DNA of 64,000 bases from NCBI GenBank assembly GCA_900551325.1, contig URVM01000002.1, forward strand, positions 186,001-250,000, in the 5' to 3' direction. Positions 9,660 through 18,693 of this stretch are shown in pieces (position 1 is the first letter of the stretch; each line of letters opens with the position of its first letter). The notes under the pieces are model-generated. The model was not told where the DNA came from. It did no database searches and saw only the letters and a program-made list of their open reading frames with translations. This stretch comes from an uncultured Eubacteriales bacterium (GTDB taxonomy: Bacteria > Bacillota > Clostridia > Lachnospirales > Cellulosilyticaceae). The translations under genes were made by a program, and so were the position numbers.

Positions 9660-10430
9660 TTATTTATTCTTTTCATAAATCAATACAAGGCCCTTGAGTG
9701 TAAGTAGTCCATCATATACATCCATTACATCTGTACCATCTTGAATGATTTTAGCTAAACCACCTGTTGCAATAATTTTCATATCTGGGCATTGCATCTC
9801 TTCTTTTACTTTTTTAACAATATATTCTACTTGGCCAATATAGCCATATACTAAACCTGCTTGCATACTTGATATAGTATTTTTGCAATCTAGTATACTC
9901 TTAGGTCTTTTAATCTCCATATGTGGTAATTGTGCTGCTCTTTGCCACATAGCATCTGCACTAATTCTAATCCCTGGCGTAATAAGGCCGCCAATAAATT
10001 CACCTTTTTCATTTACGATATCATAAGTTGTAGAAGTCCCAAAATCTATTGACATACAAGGTCCTCCATATAACTCGTAGGCTGCTACACTATTTACAAT
10101 TCGGTCTGCACCTACTGATTTTGGATTATCAGTTCTTACGGCAATACCTGTCTTAAGCCCAGGACCTACTATAAGTGGCTTTTTATTAAAATATTTTTTA
10201 ATGCTATTTGTAATGGAGTACATAATATTAGGTACAACGGATGAAATAATAATATCCTTTAAGTCATCCGCCTTAATCCCTTTACTTCTTAGCATCTCTA
10301 ACATAGTAATACCATACTCATCAGATGTTCTTTGCATTTGTGTTGTAATTCTAAAACTTGCAACAAGCTCCATCCCATTCATAACACCCATTACAATATT
10401 TGTATTGCCTATATCTATTGTCAATAACAT
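9660..10430 (-). CDS. coaX: Type III pantothenate kinase
   Basis: CoaX phosphorylates pantothenate, the first step of CoA synthesis, in the cytoplasm; the 256-residue length is typical. The ASKHA-fold phosphate-1 loop DIGNTNI is at the N-terminus. PDIDFGTSTTYD-like sequence (SIDFGTSTTYDIV) marks the phosphate-2 region, and GGLITPGI and ATGGLA follow. A GAGAGG site lies 7 bases before the ATG. It follows coaBC by 15 bases and is the last gene of a pantothenate-uptake/CoA operon. Type III enzymes are not feedback-inhibited by CoA, so control may come at the transcription or uptake level. Confidence 0.95.
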   Translation of the reverse strand: MLLTIDIGNTNIVMGVMNGMELVASFRITTQMQRTSDEYGITMLEMLRSKGIKADDLKDIIISSVVPNIMYSITNSIKKYFNKKPLIVGPGLKTGIAVRTDNPKSVGADRIVNSVAAYELYGGPCMSIDFGTSTTYDIVNEKGEFIGGLITPGIRISADAMWQRAAQLPHMEIKRPKSILDCKNTISSMQAGLVYGYIGQVEYIVKKVKEEMQCPDMKIIATGGLAKIIQDGTDVMDVYDGLLTLKGLVLIYEKNK

Positions 10431-10445
10431 GTTGCTACCTCTCTT

Positions 10446-11642
10446 TTATTTCATTCCGTCTATATAGTCTCTTACTCTATCTAGTATTATATCCCCAAGA
10501 TCTCGTTTACTCATTTGTGGATAGGTATTCATATCTCCATTTGCATCAATGATTGTAGCAATATTTGTATCACCTTTAAAACCTGCACCTTCTTGTGCAA
10601 TATTATTTGCTACTATAAAATCTAAGTTTTTCTTTTTAATCTTTGCTTTTGCATATTCTACTATATTATCGGTTTCAGCTGCAAACCCAACAAGTACTTG
10701 ATGAGTTTTCTTTTCACCTAAACTTTGTAAAATATCTGGATTTGGTACAAGGCTTAGTGTAAGCGCGTTCCCATCTTTTTTAATTTTGTGGGCACTTTCT
10801 ACTTCTGGGCGATAATCGGCTACAGCAGCTGTTTTAATTACTCCATCTGCCCACTCAAAATGAGCGTGTACAGCTTCATACATGTCCCTTGCAGTCTTTA
10901 CATCCACACGTTTTACACCTTTTGGACATGGCAAGTTAGTAGGTCCTGATACAAGGATGACTTCTGCTCCTCTACTTGCTGCTCCCTCTGCTATAGCATA
11001 ACCCATTTTCCCTGTTGAATGATTTGTAATATATCTCATAGGATCAATGGCTTCAACAGTTGGCCCCGCTGTTATTAAAATACGTTTTCCTATTAAATCT
11101 TTTTCTTCTTCTAATATTTTTGTTACATGAGAAACAATGACTTCTGGTGATGGGAGCTTACCACTTCCTAAATCTCCACAAGCAAGCCATCCTGAGTCTG
11201 GTTCTATAAATAAATAGCCCTTTGATTTTAAATAAGCTATATTTTCTTGTACAATAACATTTTCATACATGGCTGTATTCATAGCTGGTGCTATAACAAC
11301 TGGGCATCTTGCTGCCATAACTGTTGTTGTAAGCATATCATCTGCTATACCATTTGCTATTTTCCCAATTACATTTGCTGTAGCTGGTGCAATCAGCATT
11401 AAATCTGTCTTTTTAGCCAATGAAATATGTTCTACTTCCCATTTATGTGGGCGTGCAAATGTATCTGTTACCACATAATTATTTGTAATCGTTTCAAATG
11501 AAAGTGGGTTGACAAATTCACAAGCATTATTTGTCATTATTGTATTCATTTCATAACCCAATTTTCTAAGTTTACTTGCCACGTCTAACATTTTATAGAC
11601 AGCTATACCGCCTGTTACACCTATTAGAACATGCTTTTTCAT
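10446..11642 (-). CDS. coaBC: Bifunctional phosphopantothenoylcysteine decarboxylase / phosphopantothenate-cysteine ligase
   Basis: 398-residue fusion carrying steps 2 and 3 of CoA synthesis. The N-terminal flavoprotein CoaC domain (about 1-185) has the catalytic H72 in WEVEHISL, the PAMNTAMY motif and the C155 loop LACGDLGSG. The C-terminal CoaB domain (about 190-398) has ITAGPTVEAIDPMRYI, the AAVADYRP motif and the KIKK lysine pair. The full length and all key residues indicate an intact enzyme. It lies between the pantothenate transporter component and coaX on the same strand with gaps of about 15 bases. Confidence 0.95.
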   Translation of the reverse strand: MKKHVLIGVTGGIAVYKMLDVASKLRKLGYEMNTIMTNNACEFVNPLSFETITNNYVVTDTFARPHKWEVEHISLAKKTDLMLIAPATANVIGKIANGIADDMLTTTVMAARCPVVIAPAMNTAMYENVIVQENIAYLKSKGYLFIEPDSGWLACGDLGSGKLPSPEVIVSHVTKILEEEKDLIGKRILITAGPTVEAIDPMRYITNHSTGKMGYAIAEGAASRGAEVILVSGPTNLPCPKGVKRVDVKTARDMYEAVHAHFEWADGVIKTAAVADYRPEVESAHKIKKDGNALTLSLVPNPDILQSLGEKKTHQVLVGFAAETDNIVEYAKAKIKKKNLDFIVANNIAQEGAGFKGDTNIATIIDANGDMNTYPQMSKRDLGDIILDRVRDYIDGMK

Positions 11643-11656
11643 ATGTCCACCTACTT

Positions 11657-12283
11657 TTAGTATAATTTAGTTCTAAAAATGCTTTTTAATACTTTACAAA
11701 GGGTAGCCACTATAATAGCTGCTACAATTGCTTCTGGGATTCCATTCATCCCTATAATACCTATAATCACACCAAATAATGCTTCAAAAGCAACTTCCTT
11801 AGCTGCTGCATATTGTTGTCCAAAGAAGATATAAATACCACCCATTACTAAAAGCGTATTGGTAAGTGAACCTACAATACCTGCAGTAGCATAGGCTATA
11901 ATCCCTTTATCATTCCATTTTTTGACCCACTTATAACTATAATAAGCTGTAATGCCTATCATCATACGAGGTACTAGAGCAACAACAATACTCCATAGAT
12001 TGCCAGTTGTGCCCCCCACTGTAATAAATGGAGAAAAAACAAAAGAAGTAAGAGCTGGGCTTACTGTATTCATAATAATTGACAAGATACCAAATGTACT
12101 TCCCAATATGAGTCCACCTACAGGTCCTAGAAAAATAGCACCTATAATAACTGGGATATGTACAGTCGTTGCCTTTGTAAAACCTAAAGGGATGAACCCT
12201 ATTGGCGTAACTGCCAATATAATTTCGATGGCCAAAAGTACGCCTAAAAGTGTTACAAACTTGGTGTTTTTTAACTTATTCAT
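11657..12283 (-). CDS. ECF transporter S component, pantothenate-type (PanT-like)
   Basis: Small integral membrane protein of 208 residues with about six hydrophobic helices and the ECF S-component signature near the N-terminus (TPIGFIPLGFTKATTVHIPV, then GAIFLGPVGGLILGSTFG). S components bind a vitamin and dock onto a shared EcfA/EcfT energising module encoded elsewhere. The tight operon with coaBC and coaX makes pantothenate the most likely ligand; this is a context inference. AGGAGG lies just upstream of the ATG. Confidence 0.85.
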   Translation of the reverse strand: MNKLKNTKFVTLLGVLLAIEIILAVTPIGFIPLGFTKATTVHIPVIIGAIFLGPVGGLILGSTFGILSIIMNTVSPALTSFVFSPFITVGGTTGNLWSIVVALVPRMMIGITAYYSYKWVKKWNDKGIIAYATAGIVGSLTNTLLVMGGIYIFFGQQYAAAKEVAFEALFGVIIGIIGMNGIPEAIVAAIIVATLCKVLKSIFRTKLY

Positions 12284-12413
12284 TTTTTACCTCCTGCTAT
12301 CGCTCTTTTTATAAAGATGCAATGCGTATTTTAACATTTCTGATTATATCACATCACCTAAAAAGCGTATACCAAAATCTCATACTTACTTGTGTAAATC
12401 TATAATGAAAGCG

Positions 12414-12442
12414 TTGAACTTATATAATAAAAGTGTTATACT
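12414..12442 (+). promoter_or_regulatory. Sigma-70-type promoter of ABC-F gene
   Basis: TTGAAC and TATACT are separated by exactly 17 bases, a near-consensus vegetative promoter. Transcription would start near 12449, leaving a leader of about 75 bases before the ABC-F start codon. Confidence 0.8.
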
Positions 12443-12462
12443 ACTACCTGAAAATTCAAAGA

Positions 12463-12477
12463 ATGTCTTTTATCTAA
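12463..12477 (+). CDS. Possible four-codon leader peptide MSFI
   Basis: ATG TCT TTT ATC TAA lies in the short leader of the ABC-F gene, with its stop codon overlapping the first bases of the attenuator stem. A ribosome paused here would cover that arm. No convincing ribosome binding site is visible, so this is a weak call resting on position. Confidence 0.3.
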   Translation: MSFI

Positions 12478-12503
12478 GAGCTTATTTTTATAGGCTCTTT
12501 TTT
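12476..12503 (+). terminator. Leader attenuator hairpin before ABC-F gene
   Basis: Ten-pair stem AAGAGCTTAT with ATAGGCTCTT (one G-U pair) around a TTTT loop, ending in six T residues, 22 bases before the ABC-F start codon. It lies after the promoter and before the gene, so it can act as a transcription attenuator. Known antibiotic-inducible ABC-F genes such as vmlR and msr-type genes use the same arrangement. Confidence 0.78.
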
Positions 12504-12525
12504 AATAGTAAAGGAAGGTAATCCT

Positions 12526-14265
12526 ATGATAAAAGTAGATAATTTATCCTACTCATTTCCACAAAAAGATTTATTTAATAATATTTCATTTACACTAGAA
12601 GATGGTCAACACGCTGCTTTAATTGGAACAAGTGGTAGTGGTAAAAGTACGCTCATCAATTTAATAATGGATCCAGAAAAATATATGTTTGATGGAGATT
12701 TAGAAATAGCTTCTGACTGCAATATTGGTTATGTGAGTCAGTTCTATAATATAGACCCAGTCAAAGAAATGACTGTATTTGAGTATATAGGTGGCGAATG
12801 TATTAAACTACAAAATGAATTAACCGCTATTTGTACTGAAATGGAAACAGCTATAGATATTGAACCTCTACTAGAAAAATACCAAGAAACCTTAGATCAT
12901 TTCGAACTTCTTGGTGGTAATGATTTCGAAAGTCAGATCAATAAACAACTTAATTTAGCAAACTTAACCAACCATAAAAACCTTCTCCTTAGTGAACTAA
13001 GTGGAGGCGAATTTAAACTGGTTCAAGTGATGAAAGAAATGCTTACTAATCCACACTTAATGATTATGGATGAACCAGATGTATTTTTAGATTTTGAACA
13101 TCTTAACGCCCTTAAAAATCTTATTAATAGTCATAAAGGTACTCTCCTTATTATTACCCATAATAGATATTTATTAAATCATTGCTTTAATAAAATTCTA
13201 CATCTTGAAAATACAGAGCTTCAAGAATTTGAAGGAAGCTATATAGAATACAACTTCTCCCTTCTTGAAAATAAAGTTGAACTTCAAGAACTAGCTACTG
13301 CTGATACAGAAGAAATTAAACGTAATGAACTTTTAATCAATAGACTAAGAACAGAAGCAACCTACTATGATGATCCGTCTCGTGGAAAGGCACTAAAAGC
13401 TAGAGTTAAACTTCAAGAACGTCTAGAATCTCGTAGAATCAAGCCGCCATTTTTAGCTGTTAAACAACCAAATATTCATTTAGCTACAGATCATGAACTA
13501 GAGGACACTACTGTTTTAAAAGTGAATGATTATAGTATTTCCTTTAATGATGTACTTTTAGAAAATGTTAATTTTGAAATCAAATCTAAGGAAAAAGTAG
13601 CACTCATCGGTGCAAATGGTACAGGTAAGACAACACTCCTTAGAGAAATCTTCAAAAATACTCACCCTGCTATCTGGCTTGATGAAAATATTGAACTAGG
13701 CTATTTATCACAACTTCAAGGTGAAATGCTTAATGAATCACATACGATTTTTGAAGAGTTCTTCCATATAGGATTTACAACTAAGGAGGAAATTATTTCT
13801 TATCTTTCTAACTATGGCTTTAATGAAGAAATAATGAACCAAAAAATTGCTTCCTTATCTGGTGGTGAAAAAAATATGCTTCAGCTAGCTAAGCTTTCTA
13901 CAAGTAATGCAAATATGCTTTTACTTGATGAACCAACAAGTCATTTAGATACCTACTCTCAAATAGCTCTTGAAAAAGCAATAGAAAATTATAATGGTAC
14001 CATCCTTATGATTTCTCATGATTTTTATTCTATTGTAAACTGTATGGATTATGCATTAATTATTGAAGATAAGACCATTCGAAAAATAAGTATGCGTAAA
14101 TTTAGAAAGATGATTTATGCTGAGCATTTTAATAAGGACTATTTAGTGTTGGAAGATAAGAAAAAGTCTCTTGAAATTAAAATAGAACTTGCTTTAAAAG
14201 ATAATAATTTTGAACTTGCAAAGGTTTTATGTGAAGAATTAGAAGAACTTATTAAATTATTTTAA
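12526..14265 (+). CDS. ABC-F family ATPase (ribosome protection type)
   Basis: Soluble protein of 579 residues with two ATP-binding cassettes and no membrane segments. Cassette 1 has Walker A GTSGSGKST, signature LSGGEFKL and an unusual Walker B/D-loop MDEPDVFLDF. Cassette 2 has GANGTGKTT, LSGGEKNM and LLLDEPTSHLD. A charged linker (about 245-310) joins them, as in ABC-F proteins that reach into the ribosome. A charged helical tail (about 525-579, rich in Lys and Glu) follows. ABC-F proteins displace antibiotics or rescue stalled ribosomes. The attenuated leader supports an inducible resistance-type role, but the drug class cannot be told from sequence. GGAAGG precedes the ATG. Confidence 0.88.
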   Translation: MIKVDNLSYSFPQKDLFNNISFTLEDGQHAALIGTSGSGKSTLINLIMDPEKYMFDGDLEIASDCNIGYVSQFYNIDPVKEMTVFEYIGGECIKLQNELTAICTEMETAIDIEPLLEKYQETLDHFELLGGNDFESQINKQLNLANLTNHKNLLLSELSGGEFKLVQVMKEMLTNPHLMIMDEPDVFLDFEHLNALKNLINSHKGTLLIITHNRYLLNHCFNKILHLENTELQEFEGSYIEYNFSLLENKVELQELATADTEEIKRNELLINRLRTEATYYDDPSRGKALKARVKLQERLESRRIKPPFLAVKQPNIHLATDHELEDTTVLKVNDYSISFNDVLLENVNFEIKSKEKVALIGANGTGKTTLLREIFKNTHPAIWLDENIELGYLSQLQGEMLNESHTIFEEFFHIGFTTKEEIISYLSNYGFNEEIMNQKIASLSGGEKNMLQLAKLSTSNANMLLLDEPTSHLDTYSQIALEKAIENYNGTILMISHDFYSIVNCMDYALIIEDKTIRKISMRKFRKMIYAEHFNKDYLVLEDKKKSLEIKIELALKDNNFELAKVLCEELEELIKLF

Positions 14266-14278
14266 ACTCTCCTATGAC

Positions 14279-14335
14279 AAAAGCTGCCTAAAGAATAGAA
14301 TATCCAGTGGATAATTTTATTCTTAGGCAGCTTTA
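14279..14335. terminator. Terminator between ABC-F and chemoreceptor genes
   Basis: AAAAGCTGCCTAAAGAATA pairs with TATTCTTAGGCAGCTTT across a central loop, between two convergent genes. Its outer stem (AAAGCTGCC) is shared with the terminators at 52391 and 59670. Confidence 0.85.
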
Positions 14336-14375
14336 TATTTTTAGGTGTTCTTATTCTATTACTACACTTAATAAA

Positions 14376-16088
14376 TCAAATCTTAAAAAGTGATATCATC
14401 TCAGTTAGTTTTTCTGCTATTTCTGTTTGATGCTGTGCTGCAATAGCTACTTCATCTATAGCAGTCGTAACTTCTTTAATGCTACTTAATATTTCCTGGG
14501 AATTACGAGTTGTATCTTCTATATTAGAGGCAATGGACTGAGTGACATTCATAATCTCATTAGTAGAAACACTTAATTCTTGAGACATTGCTGCTATATT
14601 AGTAGATAAACTGCTTACATAGATGGAATCCTTTTCATAGCTTATACCTGTATCAATAAGTAGCTGATAATCTTCTCTTACACGACTATTGATAAAGTCT
14701 AATAGCTCCCTGGAGTGATTTGAAAGATTTTCTACTGCTGATCTTACATTTGTAACAACTGTATGTATATTTTTTACATCACTTGATGATCTTTCAGCTA
14801 ATGTACGTATTTCACTTGCTACTACAGCAAATCCTTTCCCCTGTTCTCCTGCTCTTGCTGCTTCTATTGCTGCATTTAGAGAAAGAAGATTTGTTTGCTC
14901 TGCAATTGAAGCTATTGATTCTGCTAACACACTTATTTCTTCAACAATAGTACTTTGTTTAATCGCTTCTAAAATTTTAATATTTTTATCTGTACTAAGT
15001 TTATCTGCTATTTGTTTAGATTCTGCACCTTTATTTTTGATCTCAACAGATCTTTTTCTAATCTCACTAGCCTCATTATTACTTTCCGCTGAATCGTTGG
15101 TGAGCTGATAAACACCTGAATCTACTTGTTCAACAGTTGCTGCTAATTCTTCAGTAACCGTATTAATTTCTTGAATACTATCTACAATCAAGGAGGTGTT
15201 TTGATTAATTTGTGTGAAGTTACTAGACATTTCTTCTAATATAGCTGATAATTCTTCACTAGAAGCAGCCACCTTCTGATTTTGTTCAGATATACTTTCT
15301 ACCAAATGTCTTAATTTCTCTCTTGCTAAATTAAGAGCATCTGAAAGCTTTCCTATTTCATCTCGCCCCTTTACTTTTACTTGATAAGTTAAATCCCCTT
15401 CACCAATGGCCTGTGCAAATAAAAGTATCTGCTTAATTCTCTTACTAATAGATAAAGAAATCATAAGACCCACGATTATAGCAATAATAATACCTATACC
15501 AATGACAATAAGAATATATTTTACCATTGTATAATAGGTATCTTTGTTTTTATTATTACTAATGGTTGCATTATTTTCTGCAACCTTTATCAGTTCATCT
15601 AATTCCTCACTAATCTCTACTCTTACTTTTGTTATATTAGGTAATCCCTGCTTTGCATTTTTATAGTTTCCTATCTTAGCAAGTTCTAAAACTTCGGCCC
15701 TTTCATCTCTATATTGTTCAAATAGTTTTAGTACTGTTTCATACTGAGTGATTGTTTCAGGAGAATGTTCAAGTTGTCCATAAATCTCTAGTAATTCACT
15801 GGCTTCTTTATCATAATTTTGAATTTCTTCTATAGCTTTATTCGTTTTACTTACGTCCTCATAAAGAACTGCGTTATCTATTTCACCTCCAATAAGTAGT
15901 AATTTTTCTGTAATCTGATGAAGATATGTAACACTCTTAAAATCATAATGATATATTTTCTTTGCATTACTATTTAAGACTTTCATTCCAAAAATGCCAT
16001 TGCCACCTACTGCTATTAATACAATGACACATAATAAAAAACTAGACAATAGTTTTGTTTTTATAGACATTTTTTCTCCCAAGTTCAT
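14376..16088 (-). CDS. Methyl-accepting chemotaxis protein
   Basis: Membrane chemoreceptor of 570 residues. A first membrane helix (about 12-34) and a second (about 190-212) enclose an extracytoplasmic region of about 150 residues, predicted to be a four-helix bundle (Glu/Lys-rich, QITEKLLLIGGEIDNA at its start). A HAMP domain follows (about 213-265). The signalling domain contains the invariant hairpin EQTNLLSLNAAIEAARAG then GKGFAVVASEIRTLAERS. It relays ligand binding to CheA/CheW and methylation occurs on the flanking Glu/Gln coils. The first ATG has AAAGGAG upstream; a second in-frame ATG at 16070 also has GGGAG. No chemotaxis genes are adjacent, so it is an orphan receptor. Confidence 0.92.
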   Translation of the reverse strand: MNLGEKMSIKTKLLSSFLLCVIVLIAVGGNGIFGMKVLNSNAKKIYHYDFKSVTYLHQITEKLLLIGGEIDNAVLYEDVSKTNKAIEEIQNYDKEASELLEIYGQLEHSPETITQYETVLKLFEQYRDERAEVLELAKIGNYKNAKQGLPNITKVRVEISEELDELIKVAENNATISNNKNKDTYYTMVKYILIVIGIGIIIAIIVGLMISLSISKRIKQILLFAQAIGEGDLTYQVKVKGRDEIGKLSDALNLAREKLRHLVESISEQNQKVAASSEELSAILEEMSSNFTQINQNTSLIVDSIQEINTVTEELAATVEQVDSGVYQLTNDSAESNNEASEIRKRSVEIKNKGAESKQIADKLSTDKNIKILEAIKQSTIVEEISVLAESIASIAEQTNLLSLNAAIEAARAGEQGKGFAVVASEIRTLAERSSSDVKNIHTVVTNVRSAVENLSNHSRELLDFINSRVREDYQLLIDTGISYEKDSIYVSSLSTNIAAMSQELSVSTNEIMNVTQSIASNIEDTTRNSQEILSSIKEVTTAIDEVAIAAQHQTEIAEKLTEMISLFKI

Positions 16089-16405
16089 TTTAGCTCTCCT
16101 TTAAAGTAGATTTTATCAGTTAATAATTTGTATTGATTAGAATTTTTATAAAATTATATTATCATTTTTTGTCACATTTTACAATATGGCAATATATTAG
16201 ATTTCTATTTTTATAAATAAAAGAAGATATCCTATACAGTAAGTTCAATTGAACTGTATAAAATATCTTTTTATCTAATAGTATAGTTTATCTTTTCTAT
16301 ACCTCTAGTCAAATCAAAGGTTTATTAAAACTTATTCCTCTTTCTTTGATCTTGCATATTTCATGATATCCTCTTCTGAACTATAGGTGCTGTTATAGTT
16401 CTTAT
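16089..16405. other. AT-rich spacer with terminator
   Basis: Contains the promoter region of the chemoreceptor gene, in which I see no clear consensus, and the terminator at 16221-16272. No coding potential is apparent. Confidence 0.6.
16221..16272 (-). terminator. Terminator after Gfo/Idh gene
   Basis: Two-part stem: outer AAGATAT with ATATCTT and inner TATACAGT with ACTGTATA, the latter enclosing a loop with the palindrome TTCAATTGAA. T-rich on both strands. About 135 bases after the stop of the minus-strand oxidoreductase gene. Confidence 0.75.
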
Positions 16406-17575
16406 TTATAGGACAATATTTTTTACACTCTTAGTTTCTGCTGATTCTTGTGCCATAAGACACATAAGTGCACTTTCAATACCAGCCTCAATTGGTGCTT
16501 TTGATGGTGCACCATTCATCATTACATCTATAAAATTCATAGCCAACATTTTGTCTCCACCAAAGTGGTTCATTTGACCTGTATCAAACGTATGTGTTTC
16601 TACTCTTGGAATATTATGATGATAAACTTTTAGAGCATTAGCATACCAATCAAATTCTAAAGTGCCTTTATATCCTATAAGTGTAGCCCCTCTTTTAGCA
16701 GCTCCTTTTCTAGCAATAAAGTTTTGGGTATAAACAGTATGCATCCCTGTATCATAGTGGGTAATAATAGTGCCTGAATCTTGATTTCCTGTATCTACTG
16801 CAAAGCAACACTTAGCATCCTCTTCAGGCCAATCGTATTTTTTATGCTTTAATATGTAAGGGCTCTCTTCACATGTATAAAATTCACTACACCCCTTACA
16901 ACTTAATCCCGCAGGTTTATCCCCTTTAAAGACTTGTTTCGATGCGGTAGCATAAATGCTTATTGGTGTCTTATCTTCTAATAAATAGTTTATATAATCT
17001 ATATCATGGGTGGCTTTTTGTAAAAATAGCCCCCCTGTTAAGCTGTCATCCCTATACCAGCTATGATAATATACACCTCCATAAGGTACATTGTTGACTG
17101 CTTGTACTTGCTCAATACTCCCTAATGTTCCAGCTACAACTATTTCTTTTGCTAGCTCTACCATAGGACTTACTCTAAGTGGGAAGGATACAACTGCTTG
17201 ACTTTTATAGTCTTTTGCTGCCTCACTTAGTCTTTTTACTTGTTCTATATTAATGGCTACTGGCTTTTCTAAAAAGAGTGGAAGTTGTTTTCCCATTACC
17301 TTTATAGCAAGCTCTGTATGGGTACTACATCTGGTTCCTATAATAATACCGTCTAACTTTTCCTTATCTAACATTTCATCAGGGTTTTCATAAAACATAA
17401 TCTCTTCTATCTTAAACTCATGTTTAAAGCTTTGTTTGAATCTACTAAGTTCTTCCTTAACCCTTGGAATATCTTCATCTGTAATAGCTGTAACCTTTAA
17501 ATCTCTTTCACAGTCAAATAAACTTTTTAACATTACTCTAGCACGTAACCCACACCCTATAATCCCTATATTCAT
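16406..17575 (-). CDS. Gfo/Idh/MocA family oxidoreductase
   Basis: NAD(P)-dependent sugar or inositol dehydrogenase-type protein, about 389 residues. The N-terminal Rossmann fold has GIIGCGLRAR and the family hallmark FLEKPVA, with a C-terminal alpha/beta substrate domain containing GGLFLQKATHDIDY. A Cys-rich insertion (CKGCSEFYTCEES, then DAKCCF) suggests a metal site within the substrate domain. The ATG at 17575, with AGGGG 8 bases upstream, is preferred over the GTG at 17584. It is flanked by terminators on both sides and so is transcribed alone. Substrate is unknown; many homologues act on sugars or inositols. Confidence 0.88.
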   Translation of the reverse strand: MNIGIIGCGLRARVMLKSLFDCERDLKVTAITDEDIPRVKEELSRFKQSFKHEFKIEEIMFYENPDEMLDKEKLDGIIIGTRCSTHTELAIKVMGKQLPLFLEKPVAINIEQVKRLSEAAKDYKSQAVVSFPLRVSPMVELAKEIVVAGTLGSIEQVQAVNNVPYGGVYYHSWYRDDSLTGGLFLQKATHDIDYINYLLEDKTPISIYATASKQVFKGDKPAGLSCKGCSEFYTCEESPYILKHKKYDWPEEDAKCCFAVDTGNQDSGTIITHYDTGMHTVYTQNFIARKGAAKRGATLIGYKGTLEFDWYANALKVYHHNIPRVETHTFDTGQMNHFGGDKMLAMNFIDVMMNGAPSKAPIEAGIESALMCLMAQESAETKSVKNIVL

Positions 17576-17654
17576 ACTATTCACCCCTAGTCTAAAATGC
17601 TATTTCCCTTATACTAGTCTTTATCTATCTAGAGTTCAATAGGTATAATTTAAG

Positions 17655-17693
17655 AATAGATAGTGATTTTTTTAGTAAAAATCACTATCTATT
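17655..17693. terminator. 17-bp perfect hairpin
   Basis: AATAGATAGTGATTTTT and its exact complement around the loop TTAGT, T-rich on both sides. It could work in either direction and isolates the Gfo/Idh gene from readthrough. Confidence 0.82.
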
Positions 17694-17833
17694 TTATTAA
17701 TTTAAACTTAATATTTTTATAACTTTTATTCTGTATGTACTAATGAACTATATTTTACTCTATAAATAGCTTTATAAATAGCTTTACCAGTAAAAATAAC
17801 TTATAAAAATATTAAAATAAGTTGTATATATGA

Positions 17834-17879
17834 AAACGAGCTATAAAACTAATCAAAAGTTTAGTTCTATAGCTCGTTT
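17834..17879 (-). terminator. Terminator after YkgJ-like gene
   Basis: AAACGAGCTATA pairs with its complement around an inner ACTAA/TTAGT stem, ending in a T-run on the minus strand. About 70 bases after the stop codon at 17947. Confidence 0.82.
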
Positions 17880-17946
17880 ATCCATTAAGGTAATAATTAT
17901 TAATTTTCTAATAGCCTTTTTTATTTATCCAGATTAAGTAATCATT

Positions 17947-18615
17947 TTAAAGAATACCTAATTTTTCTTTTGCACCAGGTAAAATTCTAAAAAATGCAGT
18001 ATAAAAGTCTTCTCCCTCTTTTACTTCTATACGATAGAAAGTATCTAGTACATATTGATTCATGGCTTCTAATTCTGCTTCATCGTAAACAAATTTCATT
18101 CTAAAATGAAGGGCTTTTAATACTTTGTACCATGTTAAAATAAACTCTTTATTTTGGTCATAATTTGCTATGCCTACCCATTCTCTTACTTTTACTTCTT
18201 TTAAGTTTGGCATAACACAGGTCCCTACTTGTAAGAAATATTTGAAGTCATCATTTTCATATACTCTCCCAAGAGGAAATAATCTACAAATATTTGGACG
18301 ATGCCCATGTATACTACATCTACCTTCTTCACTTAAAAAACTACAGTGCTCTGTTTCCCCTTCCATTTTAAGATAAGGTAATAGCATCTTGTTGTTTTTT
18401 TGAAGTGCAAGTTTTTTACCTAATAGCTGGTCAAATGGTATCTTTAGGTGATTTACAATTTCATATGCATCAAATGGTGTAAGTTCTACTAAGTCACCTA
18501 CTTTGTGGCAACATGTATAACATCCATTACATCCACAGGTATCTGCTTTTACATAATCATCTATATCATATAATTTCCCATCTGAAATACCTTCTAAAGT
18601 TTTTAATGTTCTCAT
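17947..18615 (-). CDS. YkgJ family CxxCxxCC-type cysteine cluster protein
   Basis: Soluble protein of 222 residues with the YkgJ/FliB-type cysteine signature. The N-terminal cluster CGCNGCYTCCHKVGD (about residue 28) and a second cluster CSFLSEEGRCSIHGHRPNIC (about 92-111) followed by RLFPLGR match a metal (zinc or iron-sulfur) chelating fold. Family members are mostly uncharacterised; relatives include lysine-N-methylases of flagellin. It has its own promoter-like sequence upstream and a terminator downstream, so it is probably not part of the corrinoid operon although it is next to it on the same strand. Confidence 0.85.
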   Translation of the reverse strand: MRTLKTLEGISDGKLYDIDDYVKADTCGCNGCYTCCHKVGDLVELTPFDAYEIVNHLKIPFDQLLGKKLALQKNNKMLLPYLKMEGETEHCSFLSEEGRCSIHGHRPNICRLFPLGRVYENDDFKYFLQVGTCVMPNLKEVKVREWVGIANYDQNKEFILTWYKVLKALHFRMKFVYDEAELEAMNQYVLDTFYRIEVKEGEDFYTAFFRILPGAKEKLGIL

Positions 18616-18653
18616 GTTTTTTCCTTTCTTCCGCTACTCTTATAACTAGTATG

Positions 18654-18681
18654 ATTTTAACATGTGAAGAACGGTTGTCAA
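18654..18681 (-). promoter_or_regulatory. Promoter of YkgJ-like gene
   Basis: On the minus strand TTGACA and TAAAAT are separated by 16 bases, located between the stop of the MetH-activation-like gene and the YkgJ-like start. This separates the two transcription units. Confidence 0.6.
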
Positions 18682-18693
18682 TGCTTTTGTGAA

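Larger units (their letters stand above)
17576..17946. other. Spacer with two strong terminators
   Basis: A 371-base AT-rich region between two same-strand genes. It holds the hairpins at 17655-17693 and 17834-17879. I see nothing else that looks functional. Confidence 0.6.

Noticed and set aside
11952..12314. 120-codon plus-strand open frame
   Set aside because: Antisense shadow of the ECF S-component gene.
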